Positions 50,376 to 60,526 are shown, numbered from the stretch's first letter. The stretch is DNA of 64,000 nucleotides from Tritrichomonas musculus (GCA_039105265.1 JAPFFF010000019.1:248001-312000); one strand, 5' to 3'. The notes: generated by a model from the letters alone, not told the origin. Made by a program: numbers and translations.

Positions 50376-51653
50376 TTATTTGTTATGCATCTGGTTAGCA
50401 AAATTCGTGAAGGCATTCCAATTATCGTATGAATTCATTAATGTATCTGTCATTCTCAAATATGTGAAAGCACTCAATCCCTGTGAAGCCCAGTATAATA
50501 TTTGATTGTATGCACCCCAATCATATCTTTCAAGTGCATTTTCACCTTCGAAATGAAGGCCAACTTGTTTTGTAACTTGTAGAATCTTATTAACAAGAGC
50601 TCCTGGATCAGATTTAGCACTTTGGTCTTGTCCTGTCATTTCAAGGCATGTGAAACAAACATCAACGTTATGTCTCTTAAACATTTCAACAATATCTTTA
50701 TATCCATCATGACCGTTGCTCATGTAAAATCCAGCAGTAGCTTCAGCACATCTGCATTCGGTCATGAATTGCCAATGAATTCCAGATATCTTAGCAGACA
50801 AGCGTGTTGTTGTAAAAACTTCACGTGCAATTCGAAGCACATTACTTCCATGATCAATTAATTGCTTAGCATACCATTCTTGGTAAAACTTACCAAAATC
50901 AGATTTAAATCCATTGCTCCAGAATGAGGAACTACCTGGATATGAATAATAATCTCCAGTATCTGTTGGAGGAGAATTCCATTCTGGGTGTCCTGCAGCC
51001 GCAGCATCTTTCTTGAAATATTCTTTGAATTGTTGATCATATGATTGGAATGCTCCACATGCAGGATATGTCCATCGTGAGAGTAAATATGATGGATAAC
51101 GAAGTTCGCCACAAGGACCAAGTCCTACCTCAATTTCAACGATCGTATTTGAATCAAGGTATTCTTGGAAATTCTGACAAAAAGCAAGCATAAAATCTCT
51201 ATACATTTCTAGAGGTGTTCTATCTCCAACTTTGATGGTATCGTATGAAAATGAAATATATTCATCATTTATCTGGTTTTGTCTGTCAACAAAATATGGT
51301 TTGACTTGATTTGAAAAGACAAAAGATGGAATTGGAATGTTAACATTATCACCAACATTACCACCACATTTATGGAAACTTAAAACTGGAATAATTTTCA
51401 AATTTTTTTCTTTCATTACTTTGAAAACTCTATTGTAACCATCCCATTTATAATTTCTTGGCGATGTTTCAACAAGGCCCCACCAAATATCAATCATAAC
51501 ACCATCTATATTACCATTTTTCAATTGACTGCACCAATTTGAAAATTTATCAAAATAAGTTGGCTCCTGATTGTTATTCATCAAATCCAAAGGTGCCATG
51601 ACAAAAACATCGCATCTGCAGGATGCCAAAGAAATGAAAATTGCAGTAAGCAT
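50376..51653 (-). CDS. Secreted beta-amylase (GH14)
   Basis: Starting at the ATG giving MLTAIFISLASCRCDVFVMA, the 425-residue product has a short signal peptide. A longer in-frame upstream stretch begins only with TTG. GH14 landmarks are present: 'GNIDGVMIDIWWGLVE', 'IIPVLSFHKCGGNVGD', the catalytic acid Glu (~183) in 'GLGPCGELRYPSY', 'CFTCLEM', and the catalytic base Glu (~371) in 'GENALERYDWGAYNQI'. It cleaves maltose from the non-reducing ends of starch or glycogen. With a signal peptide it probably acts outside the cell or in a digestive vacuole. Length and active site are complete. Confidence 0.93.
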   Translation of the reverse strand: MLTAIFISLASCRCDVFVMAPLDLMNNNQEPTYFDKFSNWCSQLKNGNIDGVMIDIWWGLVETSPRNYKWDGYNRVFKVMKEKNLKIIPVLSFHKCGGNVGDNVNIPIPSFVFSNQVKPYFVDRQNQINDEYISFSYDTIKVGDRTPLEMYRDFMLAFCQNFQEYLDSNTIVEIEVGLGPCGELRYPSYLLSRWTYPACGAFQSYDQQFKEYFKKDAAAAGHPEWNSPPTDTGDYYSYPGSSSFWSNGFKSDFGKFYQEWYAKQLIDHGSNVLRIAREVFTTTRLSAKISGIHWQFMTECRCAEATAGFYMSNGHDGYKDIVEMFKRHNVDVCFTCLEMTGQDQSAKSDPGALVNKILQVTKQVGLHFEGENALERYDWGAYNQILYWASQGLSAFTYLRMTDTLMNSYDNWNAFTNFANQMHNK

Positions 51654-51970
51654 AATAAAAAAAAAATATGATATAATCACATAGAAAATTTGAACCCTTT
51701 GCTCAAAAAAATTCAATACTATTAACAAAAATTGAGAAAAGATAATATGATATAAGAACGCTCATGAGATGAATTTTTTTTGAATTATCTAGCAGTTCTT
51801 TTCTCAAAAAAAATATAAATACCTTTATACTGATAATTATATGATTTATAATGATTTTTCTTCTTTAGAAGTCATGCATATCAACGAGTTCTCACATAGA
51901 ATGATTAGACAATCAACGATGAAAACGAGTTTTTTTTGTTCTAAGAAGAAAATTTAGGGCTGAATATATT

Positions 51971-52280
51971 TTCATTCAAATTCACCGTCCACTTTTTGAA
52001 AAGAGCTCATGACATCAACATTTGATAGCCATCTATCCTTTCAGGTTACAATTTTTACCGAGTCTTACCGCCACCCGCGTGGTGTTTTAATTTTCGCGTG
52101 TAAACTAACGGTTTCTAAGAATTTATTTCAAATATTGAATGATTTATTTTTTACACGCGAAAATTAAAAAACAAAGTTTAGACTTCGGTGAAAAATATGT
52201 AAAAATGAAAGGACAGATGTGCTTTCAAAATATTGAGGTTATTTTGCTTCTTACCAAAAAGTGGATGGTGAATTTGAATG
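51971..52280. repeat. 310-bp imperfect fold-back repeat
   Basis: The outer arms TTCATTCAAATTCACC...CACTTTTTG (51971-51998) and their complement (52255-52280) match over 26 bases with one mismatch. The inner arms TTTTAATTTTCGCGTGTAAA (52085-52104) and TTTACACGCGAAAATTAAAA (52150-52169) are a perfect 20-base pair around a 45-base loop. Weaker matches lie between, so the whole segment can fold on itself. No flanking duplication is clear. It lies ~320 bases upstream of the beta-amylase ATG. Confidence 0.8.
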
Positions 52281-52341
52281 CAATTAAATTTTTAATATAT
52301 ATCAAAGAATCATATTATTATAAATTATTCTTATTATTATG

Positions 52342-53536
52342 AGAGGCATATCAACCAAAAAAAAGCTCTCAAAAAGTGAAAGTAGAAAATAAGATAAGTT
52401 TTATTATAAAAGATTAGTATAAAAAAGAAGAATGTATTTATGATCTTTGAAATCCAATTATTTAGTTTGTACAATAAAAATTTATAGTTTTTAGGTAAAA
52501 AACATCAATTTTGATTTTTCATTTTATCCACTCTATAGAAATATAAGATCCAAGATTCTTTACATTTATAACTTAATAATATTAACAAATTACTAATGGT
52601 TTTTATGATTACTCTATACGTTCTTTAAATATCTAAACATAAAACGTCTTATTTTCAAAATTTCTGTGATACTAATAATATTTCATTTTTTAATCAAAAT
52701 AAAACAGCCATTTTAATAATTATATTGGAATTTTCTTTTATACATTTCAATATACACTAATATTATACTTTCAATTCAATTGATAGTTCATTGAAAAAAT
52801 AAAATATAATTAGTGCTCAAAATATGATTTTTAGAGGATTTATAGAACTTATTATAAATTCATTTCATTTTACTTTAAAATTATATAAAAAAAATTTTGA
52901 AATAAATCATTTTTTATTTTTACCGATCGAACTTTTTCAAATAATTATATTTTATATAAATATTTGAGAATATTAGAGCAGAAATTTATTTTGTTGATTA
53001 ATAAAAATTATATACTTCTTTATTAAAATTCAAATAATGATTTTACCTACTTTATAAAATCAAAATAAAATATTTTAAAATATTTGTTTTAAATTTTTTG
53101 TGATATGCAAATATAATTACTTTTATAAATTTATAATTAATATCTAAGAATATTTATATCATAAAATAAATTTTTGATAATTCAATTTCCAAGTTATAAA
53201 TAAAACTTATTTATTCTTCTCAAATTGAAAGAATATTCAATTAACCATCTCTCAAATTGAAAAGCTATTCAATAAAAATTCTCTCAAATTGAAATGGTAT
53301 TCAATCATGATCTTATCAAAAATGAAAGAGAATTCATTTTTCAATATATCAAATTTGAATATATCTACTTTTTGAATTGAAGATATTGAGTTAAAAATGA
53401 TGATTTGAATGAAAACTAAAAACTGTATAGAAGTTTTCGTTTGCTCAAGAGGAAAAGTTTTAATATACATCATTTAAATCTTATATTATCATTTTCAAAA
53501 AAATTTATCGAGTAGAATTTTGGTTGACATGCCTCT
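52342..53536. mobile_element. 1195-bp TIR element (AGAGGCATATCAACC) with 8-bp TSD TTATTATG
   Basis: The left end AGAGGCATATCAACCAAAA and right end (complement AGAGGCATGTCAACCAAAA) match over 19 bases with one difference. TTATTATG flanks both sides (52334-52341 and 53537-53544). No usable open frame lies inside, so it is non-autonomous. It shares the AGAGG start and 8-bp target with the 19409-21228 element that carries a transposase relic. A one-sided relative begins at 62971. Confidence 0.88.
53218..53313. repeat. Three 32-bp tandem units inside the 52342 element
   Basis: CTCAAATTGAAA recurs at 53219, 53251 and 53283, exactly 32 bases apart, each followed by a variable TATTCAAT segment; a fourth, more diverged unit follows near 53315. 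Subterminal repeats like these are typical transposase-binding regions. Confidence 0.75.
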
Positions 53537-53612
53537 TTATTATGCAATTTTAATTATTAAAATTACTTAAATTTATGAAAATATAAATAATTTATAATTA
53601 TATTTATCTTTT

Positions 53613-54398
53613 AGAGTTCCTAAGGCAGAGTCAATTTTCGATAAAAACTTTTTATGTTGAATTATAATGCTTAAAAAAGTATAATTAAATTATATTAAAC
53701 TTTTAAAGAATTTTTACAGGTTATTTTCCAAGATAAATGAAAAATATTATTTTTTGACAAAATTCAGTTTAAAATGATCGTGCTTTAAAGATATGTGATA
53801 TAAAAATTATTTTTTAACGTATATTTAATTTTTTCAAATTTTTTTCAGAACTTTTTTTTGACTCATTATTTGGCCATAAATGTTTAAATTTGAGAATGTT
53901 CTTTTCAAAAAATATTTATCATAATAATCTAGTTTTATATCATTTTTTAACCTGTTAATTTTTAATTAAATATAAATTTAATATTTTATAAAATTTATAT
54001 TAACATATAAAATTATAAAAATATAAATCTGTCGAAAATTTTTTCTCTGAGTCATCGATTTTGTGTGACGGTATGAATTTTCTGTTTTTTTATTGAAATT
54101 TCATATTGTCCAAATATTATCCTGCATTTCATAAATTAATAAATATATGATATTTTTATAAATATATAATTATTATTTAAATAAGAAAATATTTATAATT
54201 TATCAAGATATTATGAAAATATAAAAAAAGTGATATTAAAATGTAGAATTGTTTTTATTAAATAATATTGGATAATTTAAAATAAGAGTTTAATATTAAA
54301 TATAATAATATAAAAATTTTTGATTTTTAACTACTACATTTTTTTAAAAATAATTTTTTAAAAAAAGTTACGTTAAGTCACTTAGCATTAGGAACTCT
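53613..54398. mobile_element. 786-bp TIR element (AGAGTTCCTAA) with 9-bp TSD TTATCTTTT
   Basis: The left end AGAGTTCCTAAGGC and right end (complement AGAGTTCCTAATGC) match over 14 bases with one difference. TTATCTTTT flanks both sides (53604-53612 and 54399-54407). A 9-bp duplication is typical of Mutator-like elements. The inside is A/T-rich with no coding frame. It starts only 68 bases after the preceding element's duplication. Confidence 0.8.
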
Positions 54399-54422
54399 TT
54401 ATCTTTTTTTATTCATCGTCTA

Positions 54423-54500
54423 AAAGCTTTCAATATTTCAAATAACGAGCAATGAAACAATTACAAGGACAAATATAATCAGAAAGCTTTCAATATTTAA
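54423..54500. repeat. Direct repeat AAGCTTTCAATATTT
   Basis: AAAGCTTTCAATATTT appears at about 54423 and again at about 54482, 59 bases apart, in the short spacer between two transposons. It may be residue of an older insertion. Confidence 0.5.
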
Positions 54501-54559
54501 AACACCTTTATAAACGTTTGAATTCAAACCTTCAGGTATTGAAGAAAATAAATGAAAAT

Positions 54560-56112
54560 AAAGGAGAACGGAGAGACGGTTATGACAAAGATTTTTTTCG
54601 AGTTATTTTATATAAATATAAATATAATATTATATATTGAATAATTCTTAATAAGAAACCAAAAAGAAATATCGTAGGGAAACAAAGATATTCAAAAAAT
54701 AAAAATAAAAGTTATGAAAAAGTTAATAAATTGAATTGTTATGATAGATTTTTAATTCAATTTCTTGTAACATTTAGATATCAAAATTGTTACAAAGAAT
54801 CTGTGCCAGCTGTATAATTATTTTTCATAGTTTATGATTTTATCAATTTATTTTATATTGTATACAAACTATATCATGTGATATTATATTGAGTTTATAA
54901 AAATATAATAAGATAATAACATTTTATTTTTTTAAAAAATTGAATTAAAACTATATAAAATAATCTCTTTCATTTTTATTTTATCTTAACAAAAATGACA
55001 TAAATCACTTTTTTTACTATTATATTTTTATATAATGACATACTAAAATGTTATGCTTAATTATTTAGTATATTTTTTATAAATATTTTTTTCAAATCTA
55101 AAAAAAAATTAAAAGAGCTTACCCAGCCTGTTAAATTGATTAAATATTGGATTTTTATATGATATATTTCAAATTTGAAGCCAAAATATAAGATATATTA
55201 GATTGAGGGAAAAGGCTAAAATAGCAAAGTAAAGGTGTGAAATATTACTTATTACTTATGTAATAATTAATAAAACTTGCTTATTTTAATAAATATTAAA
55301 ATTATAATAAAATTATTTATTAGTAGGCTTCATTTTGATAAATTAATATAAATACAGATTTAATGGTAAAGAAATACAAATGTTTTATAAGAAAAATCCT
55401 ACTTTAATACATTGTTTGATGGAATTTCATGATTATTAATAATTGAATATGAAAGATTTATTTTATATGAAATTGTTCTCAAAATTGACTCTTGGACGAT
55501 GATATTTAATTTAAAATTTCTTATTGATGATTGAGAATGTAAAATTGAACTATTTTTATCTTTATATAAATGAAATATTTATATTATATATTTTATATAT
55601 AAACATATATAAATATAATAATAATATAATTGCCATTGTAATAAGTTTATATTGAATAAATTATCCATAAATAAAATAAATAAAATTCTTAAAAAAAAAA
55701 GAAATTATCTCAAATAAATATTTTAATTGAGAGTAATTGAATAGAAATAAATAATTTATTCAAAATCTTTCAAAAAACATTTTATGATTATTTTTTCTTT
55801 CTTATAAAATTAATAAAAATTCATACGCTGAATTTCTTTTCTGGCAGGGTCAATTGGGTTATAATAACATCACTAATCTTTTATATAAACGATTTCTTAA
55901 TTTCACATACCTATTTATCAAAATCAGATACTGATAACATATAATTTCCATTATTTGAACAATAAATGTATTTATAATAATGCAAATTCATTTAAATATG
56001 ATTAAAAAATATTAATATTAACAAATATCGAAAAAATGACTATTAATTAATTATATAAAATCATTTTAATATATTTTTTAACGTACAAGAAAAACCGTCT
56101 TCGTTCTCCTTT
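54560..56112. mobile_element. 1553-bp non-autonomous TIR element, copy 2 (8-bp TSD ATGAAAAT)
   Basis: Same terminal sequences and the same length as the copy at 41669-43221, and in the same orientation. The flanking duplication is different, ATGAAAAT (54552-54559 and 56113-56120), which proves an independent insertion rather than a segmental duplication. Differences between copies are scattered single bases and tiny compensating indels, consistent with a recent common source. No open frame is visible inside. Confidence 0.92.
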
Positions 56113-56120
56113 ATGAAAAT

Positions 56121-56292
56121 CAATATACATTTATTTTATAAAGAAAATTCAAACGTTGAATTCCTTTGAATTTTGAAAGAGCTATTCAAAATTAAATTTT
56201 GCCAGTTTATATACATGTTGTATGAATTGCTTGATTTTTTAATATAGGCAGATATTTCTTTCGCTCTATATTGATAAATTAAATAGCCCACT

Positions 56293-56325
<33 letters not shown>

Positions 56326-56703
56326 CTTTAGCAAACTGAAGTATTCCCACGATCAATCATTATTTTTGGCAAATAAAAAACAAATAATTTAAAAACAAAA
56401 AGATTTTTGCTATGATCAGGTGATCACCAGAGGATATTGTGCTTGCTATCTTTTTGCTATCATTAATAAATATATTTCATTCAATCCTATTTTTTATAAA
56501 AAATATTTCAATAAAATATAAAAATTAAGATTTTAATATAAAATATTATATTATAAAATATTTTTTATAAAAAGAATTAATGAAAAATGTATTTTTGTAG
56601 GGATAATTATTTTTTATTTCAAAACTTTTTGATAGGTTATCAAATTCTATTTTTATTCAATCATTCTTTGAAAAACTTTTATGATATCAATTTTTTATGT
56701 TTC
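56121..56703. promoter_or_regulatory. Promoter region of the Rho-like gene with 29-base T tract
   Basis: T run at 56297-56325. CAAAACTTTTTGATAGG lies near 56621, about 80 bases before the ATG; a similar AACTTTTTGATAA precedes the NEDP1-like gene. The open frame of the Rho-like gene extends upstream to 56587 but encodes a Phe/Asn-rich stretch unlike any GTPase N-terminus. Confidence 0.35.
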
Positions 56704-57351
56704 ATGTCAGATTCAAAGAAATTTAAGCTTGTTGTCATTGGTGATCAATCTGTTGGAAAAACCTGCTTTGTATACACTTACGCAAACGATAAGTTTCCTA
56801 CTGACTTTGTTCCATCAATTTATGAACCTTTTGTTAAACCCCAAATTCAAATCCATGACATTGAGAAGAAATATGAAATAGAAATCATTGATTCTTTCGG
56901 TCAAATTCAAACTGATTTAGATCGATGGAACTTGTACGAAGATGCAGATTTATACTTGCTTTGCTTTTCTGTTGTTGATCCTCCAACTTTTCAAAACGTT
57001 TATCCGCCCTGGATTGAAATGATAGAAAGTAAAATCAATGAAAAAAATGAAAAAAAGAAAAGTGGGAAAAATACAAAGAACAAAAAAAGCGATCATCCTG
57101 ACTCGTTATATTTATTAGTTGGTTTGAAAACAGATTTAAGAGGTGACAGAACAGTTTTAAATGGTCTTCAATCAAATGGAATGAGACCAATTATGCCAGA
57201 AGAAGGCAAGGTTAAAGCAAGTGAAATTGGTGCTTTCGATTATGTTGAATGCTCAGCGCTATCTGGAAATGGAGTTAAGGAAGTTTTTGACCAAGCTATC
57301 ATGTTTTTAGATAATCCAGACAACGAAGGTAATTGCTGCTTCATCCATTAA
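56704..57351 (+). CDS. Divergent Rho/Rac-family GTPase
   Basis: I take ATG 56704 (MSDSKKFKLVVIGDQ) as the start because the GTPase fold begins there; an ATG 39 codons upstream adds a Phe-rich segment. The 215-residue product has P-loop GDQSVGKT (13-20), 'NDKFPTDFVPSIYEPF' in place of the Rho switch I 'FPxxYVPTVF', 'CFSVVDPPTFQNV', 'LLVGLKTDLRGD' and 'YVECSALSGNGVKEVFDQAI', all Rho-type. Oddities: switch II reads D-S-F-G-Q instead of D-T-A-G-Q, and a ~20-residue Lys/Asn-rich insert (near residues 110-135) sits about where a Rho insert region could be. The end CFIH resembles a CaaX box with an unusual last residue. It probably controls actin, but altered switch II may change GTP hydrolysis. Confidence 0.82.
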   Translation: MSDSKKFKLVVIGDQSVGKTCFVYTYANDKFPTDFVPSIYEPFVKPQIQIHDIEKKYEIEIIDSFGQIQTDLDRWNLYEDADLYLLCFSVVDPPTFQNVYPPWIEMIESKINEKNEKKKSGKNTKNKKSDHPDSLYLLVGLKTDLRGDRTVLNGLQSNGMRPIMPEEGKVKASEIGAFDYVECSALSGNGVKEVFDQAIMFLDNPDNEGNCCFIH

Positions 57352-58097
57352 TTTTTGTTTGTTGAAATATTCATTTGTTATTTAGTTTATAATAAATATT
57401 TAGTTAAAAGATTGCTTTTTTTTTAGTTTTTGATTGGTTATACGATTTGTGTCATTATGAGATTAATTTTTTATAATACTATACATAAATAGAATCAAAA
57501 CAAAAGAATTATTCGTATTAATTTTTTACATTATGTAAAAAATAAGTATTCGTATTGAAATATTGTGCAATTTATCAAAATAAAGATTATTTTCAATATT
57601 AATAAGAATATTCCATCCTTCAACAATACTTTTTTTTTTTTTTTTTTTTAATAAAATTTGATGGAAATAAATGGGAGAAAAACTATTAAATTTTTATATA
57701 GAAATGTGGAAAGGAGCTTTCTAAATATAAAACATTTTATATATAACGATCAAATTTTGAATAGATCATTGAATTAAATATTTTTATGAACGTTTAATAA
57801 TAATATTTTGTATGCATATCTTATTAAAATGAATAATAAATAAAGCATGTATTAATATTTAAAATATATATTTAAGAAAAAATAAATTTTATAATTTTAT
57901 TTAAGTATTAATAGATGTTTACTTAAGATAAAAGAAAAAAAATTGATATCTCCATGATTATTCAATATTATTTTTATCAGTAATTTTTGAAAGTAATTCT
58001 TAGCTTTTTGTAAATAATATGATCGTTTGAATATAAAAACTTTACCTAAATTTTCTGAAAATTGACAACATACAAAAATTTTTACCAATATATACTA
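57352..58097. other. A/T-rich spacer
   Basis: 746 bases between same-strand genes; T run near 57631-57650. No gene, RNA gene or TIR element recognised. Confidence 0.5.
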
Positions 58098-59087
58098 ATG
58101 CCACGATTTAAATCTACAGTTCCAAAAAAATCGAAAGAATTTCAAAATCAAACAGAAATGAGCACGATTACTGATGATGAATATAGAAAGGCTACAGAGC
58201 CATTTAAGTATACACCAAAATCAATATTTTTTCAAATTTTTTGCGGTATAATATTTTTAGCTCCACTTAGATTTTTATTGAGTACTATATTGATTTTCTT
58301 TATGTACCTTTTTGTATTTGTTATACGTAGTTTTGTAAACTTATTTCAAATTTCTTCAGTAACAGGCAGACAATTGTGCCTTTCTATTGCACGTTGCGGA
58401 ATTAGAATTGTTCTTTTTTGCTTTGGAATTTCATATATCAAAATAGAAGGTTATTTTGATGAAAGAGCAAGATTTATAATTGTTAATCATATTGGATACT
58501 TGGAACCATTTATTTTATTATTATTTCATGATTTGTGTTATCCGATGAATTCAAATTTATATTCGAGTCCAATTATCAAAGTTTTACTTGAATGTCTTGA
58601 TGTTATATACTTACCATCTGAACCAAAAGAAAGAGAAAGCCAAGAGATTGTTAAGAAAAAACGGAAAAAGTTGGTAATGGAGGCTGCAGATGATCTTTCA
58701 AAACCTCCTTTATTAATTTTTCCAGAAGGTCTATATTCAAAAACATGTGGTGATATTCTTATGAAGTTTAATCAAACTGCTTTCATGACGCCTTATTATA
58801 TCCAGCCTGTGGTTCTTAGATTTACAATGTTTGGCGTTCCTGAAGGCTTGAATTCATACGCTTATAAAGGTGAATCTATATTTAATTATCTTTTTAGGCT
58901 ATTCACGATGCCAGTTTCTTACTTATCTATAAATCTCCTCCCTCCAACAGCTTTAGGAAAATCTGAAGATATGGATATTGAAAAGTTTGCAAATGAAACA
59001 CAATTAACTATGGCAAATGCAATAGGAATTATGGCAGTGGATGTATCAGAAAAGAAATTTTCTAAGGCAGGCAGTGTTACTAAATAA
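58098..59087 (+). CDS. Lysophospholipid acyltransferase (LPLAT/PlsC family), LPCAT-like
   Basis: From ATG 58098 (MPRFKSTVPKKSKEF) the product has 329 residues; an in-frame TTG is 12 codons upstream. A long hydrophobic region (~43-82) and another near 101-111 anchor it in the membrane, probably ER. Acyltransferase motif I is 'VNHIGYLEPF' (N140-H141, with Glu146 where the NHxxxxD Asp is expected). Motif III is 'LIFPEGLYSK' (F198-G201), followed by 'LMKFNQTAFM', like 'LLTFKPGAF' of LPCAT/AGPAT. It should add fatty acid to a lysophospholipid or glycerol-phosphate acceptor. The Asp-to-Glu change may lower activity or mark a subfamily. It is convergent with the next gene. Confidence 0.82.
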   Translation: MPRFKSTVPKKSKEFQNQTEMSTITDDEYRKATEPFKYTPKSIFFQIFCGIIFLAPLRFLLSTILIFFMYLFVFVIRSFVNLFQISSVTGRQLCLSIARCGIRIVLFCFGISYIKIEGYFDERARFIIVNHIGYLEPFILLLFHDLCYPMNSNLYSSPIIKVLLECLDVIYLPSEPKERESQEIVKKKRKKLVMEAADDLSKPPLLIFPEGLYSKTCGDILMKFNQTAFMTPYYIQPVVLRFTMFGVPEGLNSYAYKGESIFNYLFRLFTMPVSYLSINLLPPTALGKSEDMDIEKFANETQLTMANAIGIMAVDVSEKKFSKAGSVTK

Positions 59088-59272
59088 TTATAATATAAAA
59101 ATCTTAATTGTTATCTTCAAAAAATTTTACTATGTTTCTAAGTAAAAAAATTGAAAAAAGTCCAATTTTATTTTTTTATTTGATGACAGCAAAATATAAA
59201 TTAAAAGAAAAAATGAATAAGATCATATTAATTTAAAAATAACATTGAATCATATTGCCATTACCATTCAAC

Positions 59273-60445
59273 CTAAAGAGGATCAGAAGGTATATACTCT
59301 GTATTAGAAAATGGGAAGAAATCAGCCTTGTTTGTGTTATCTTCAATTATATATGTGGCATAAGTATTGTTTTTTTGTCTTAAAAATATTTTATCTTTGT
59401 TCATTATTAGGTTGAAGTGATCATTTTTATATGGATGGAAGCCATTTTCTTTTTCAAGTTGGGAATTGTGAACAGAATCGGGATGGCTCATTTTCTTTGC
59501 ATATTGGAATCGATCAGGGTGTTCTAAATGATATGTTTCATGTTGTGGATATGTTGAGATAAACCATCCTTGATCCATTTGCCTTCGAATAATTCCTGAA
59601 TCAAAATTTGGCCTTCCAATATAATATGGTGGTAATTTTGCTTTTGTCATATTTATTCCAAGATGGTTCCAAAAATAGACATCATATCCAACAGTATGAA
59701 GGCGAGATCTGCAATCAGTTGCGAATTTTTTCAAAAAATCAAAATAATTGGAATCCATATTGGACATATACGTAGATTTTAATACAGGATCCTGTATTAA
59801 CGACTCTTTACCATTCATGATATTAGAAATACTTATCTGTGCTCTGCACGATACAAAAAGATCACGTCTTGGAAAGTGCATAGACCAATTGTGATATCTT
59901 CCAAAAAAACTTCTAGCTGCATAAACATAATCAATCCAATCAGGTCGAAGAATTATATCATTTGATGCAAATGCACAGAAAATTGTTTCTGAATCAAGTT
60001 CAACACGTTCAAATGCTTCTGGAATAGTTTCGATTTTGTGTTGCTTAATTATCTTTCCTTTAATAAATATTCTGTTTTCACCAAATTCGTCCTGCAAGGA
60101 CTTAATTAATATTGGTGCAAGATTGCCCATTCCTCCAACAATGTCGTAAACGTAAACCACAATTTGTGCTGTTCCTCGAAGCCATGAACCAATTGAAACT
60201 TGAAATTGATTCAAAATTGTATTTGTATTGACATCAAATGGAATAACACCTATCGTTATAAGAGGCTTTCCATAAAATTTATCATCTGATTTATTTTGGA
60301 CATCATGAAAATTAATAATATGATTGTTCGAAATCAGATTATAATCATTATTGAACGATAAACATTTACCAAAGAATATCAAAGTAATAATAAAAGCGGT
60401 AAGAGAAGAACTGCTGAAAAATATGATTGGATATGAAAACTTCAT
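59273..60445 (-). CDS. Type II membrane protein, glycosyltransferase-like
   Basis: The 390-residue product (ATG 60445) has a short N-tail and one hydrophobic span (~residues 5-30). The lumenal domain has alternating strands and helices: 'LITIGVIPFDVNTNTILNQF', 'AQIVVYVYDIVGGMGNLAPI', 'IPEAFERVELDSETIFCAFASNDIILRPDWIDYV', then 'FPRRDLFVSCRAQIS' and 'YPQHETYHLEHPDRFQYAKKM'. The 'FASNDIILRPDW' segment looks like the nucleotide-sugar and metal-binding loop of GT-A enzymes, with 'NDI' in the DxD place. No specific family could be fixed. A CACGTTTTTTC string lies 6 bases before the ATG. The gene is 81 bases downstream of the peroxiredoxin stop, on the same strand. Confidence 0.55.
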   Translation of the reverse strand: MKFSYPIIFFSSSSLTAFIITLIFFGKCLSFNNDYNLISNNHIINFHDVQNKSDDKFYGKPLITIGVIPFDVNTNTILNQFQVSIGSWLRGTAQIVVYVYDIVGGMGNLAPILIKSLQDEFGENRIFIKGKIIKQHKIETIPEAFERVELDSETIFCAFASNDIILRPDWIDYVYAARSFFGRYHNWSMHFPRRDLFVSCRAQISISNIMNGKESLIQDPVLKSTYMSNMDSNYFDFLKKFATDCRSRLHTVGYDVYFWNHLGINMTKAKLPPYYIGRPNFDSGIIRRQMDQGWFISTYPQHETYHLEHPDRFQYAKKMSHPDSVHNSQLEKENGFHPYKNDHFNLIMNKDKIFLRQKNNTYATYIIEDNTNKADFFPFSNTEYIPSDPL

Positions 60446-60526
60446 TTTGAAAAAACGTGAAAATGGTTACATTAAAAATTGATTGAGAGAATAAAAAAAT
60501 AGAAAAACTTAGAAAAACCAATTTGT

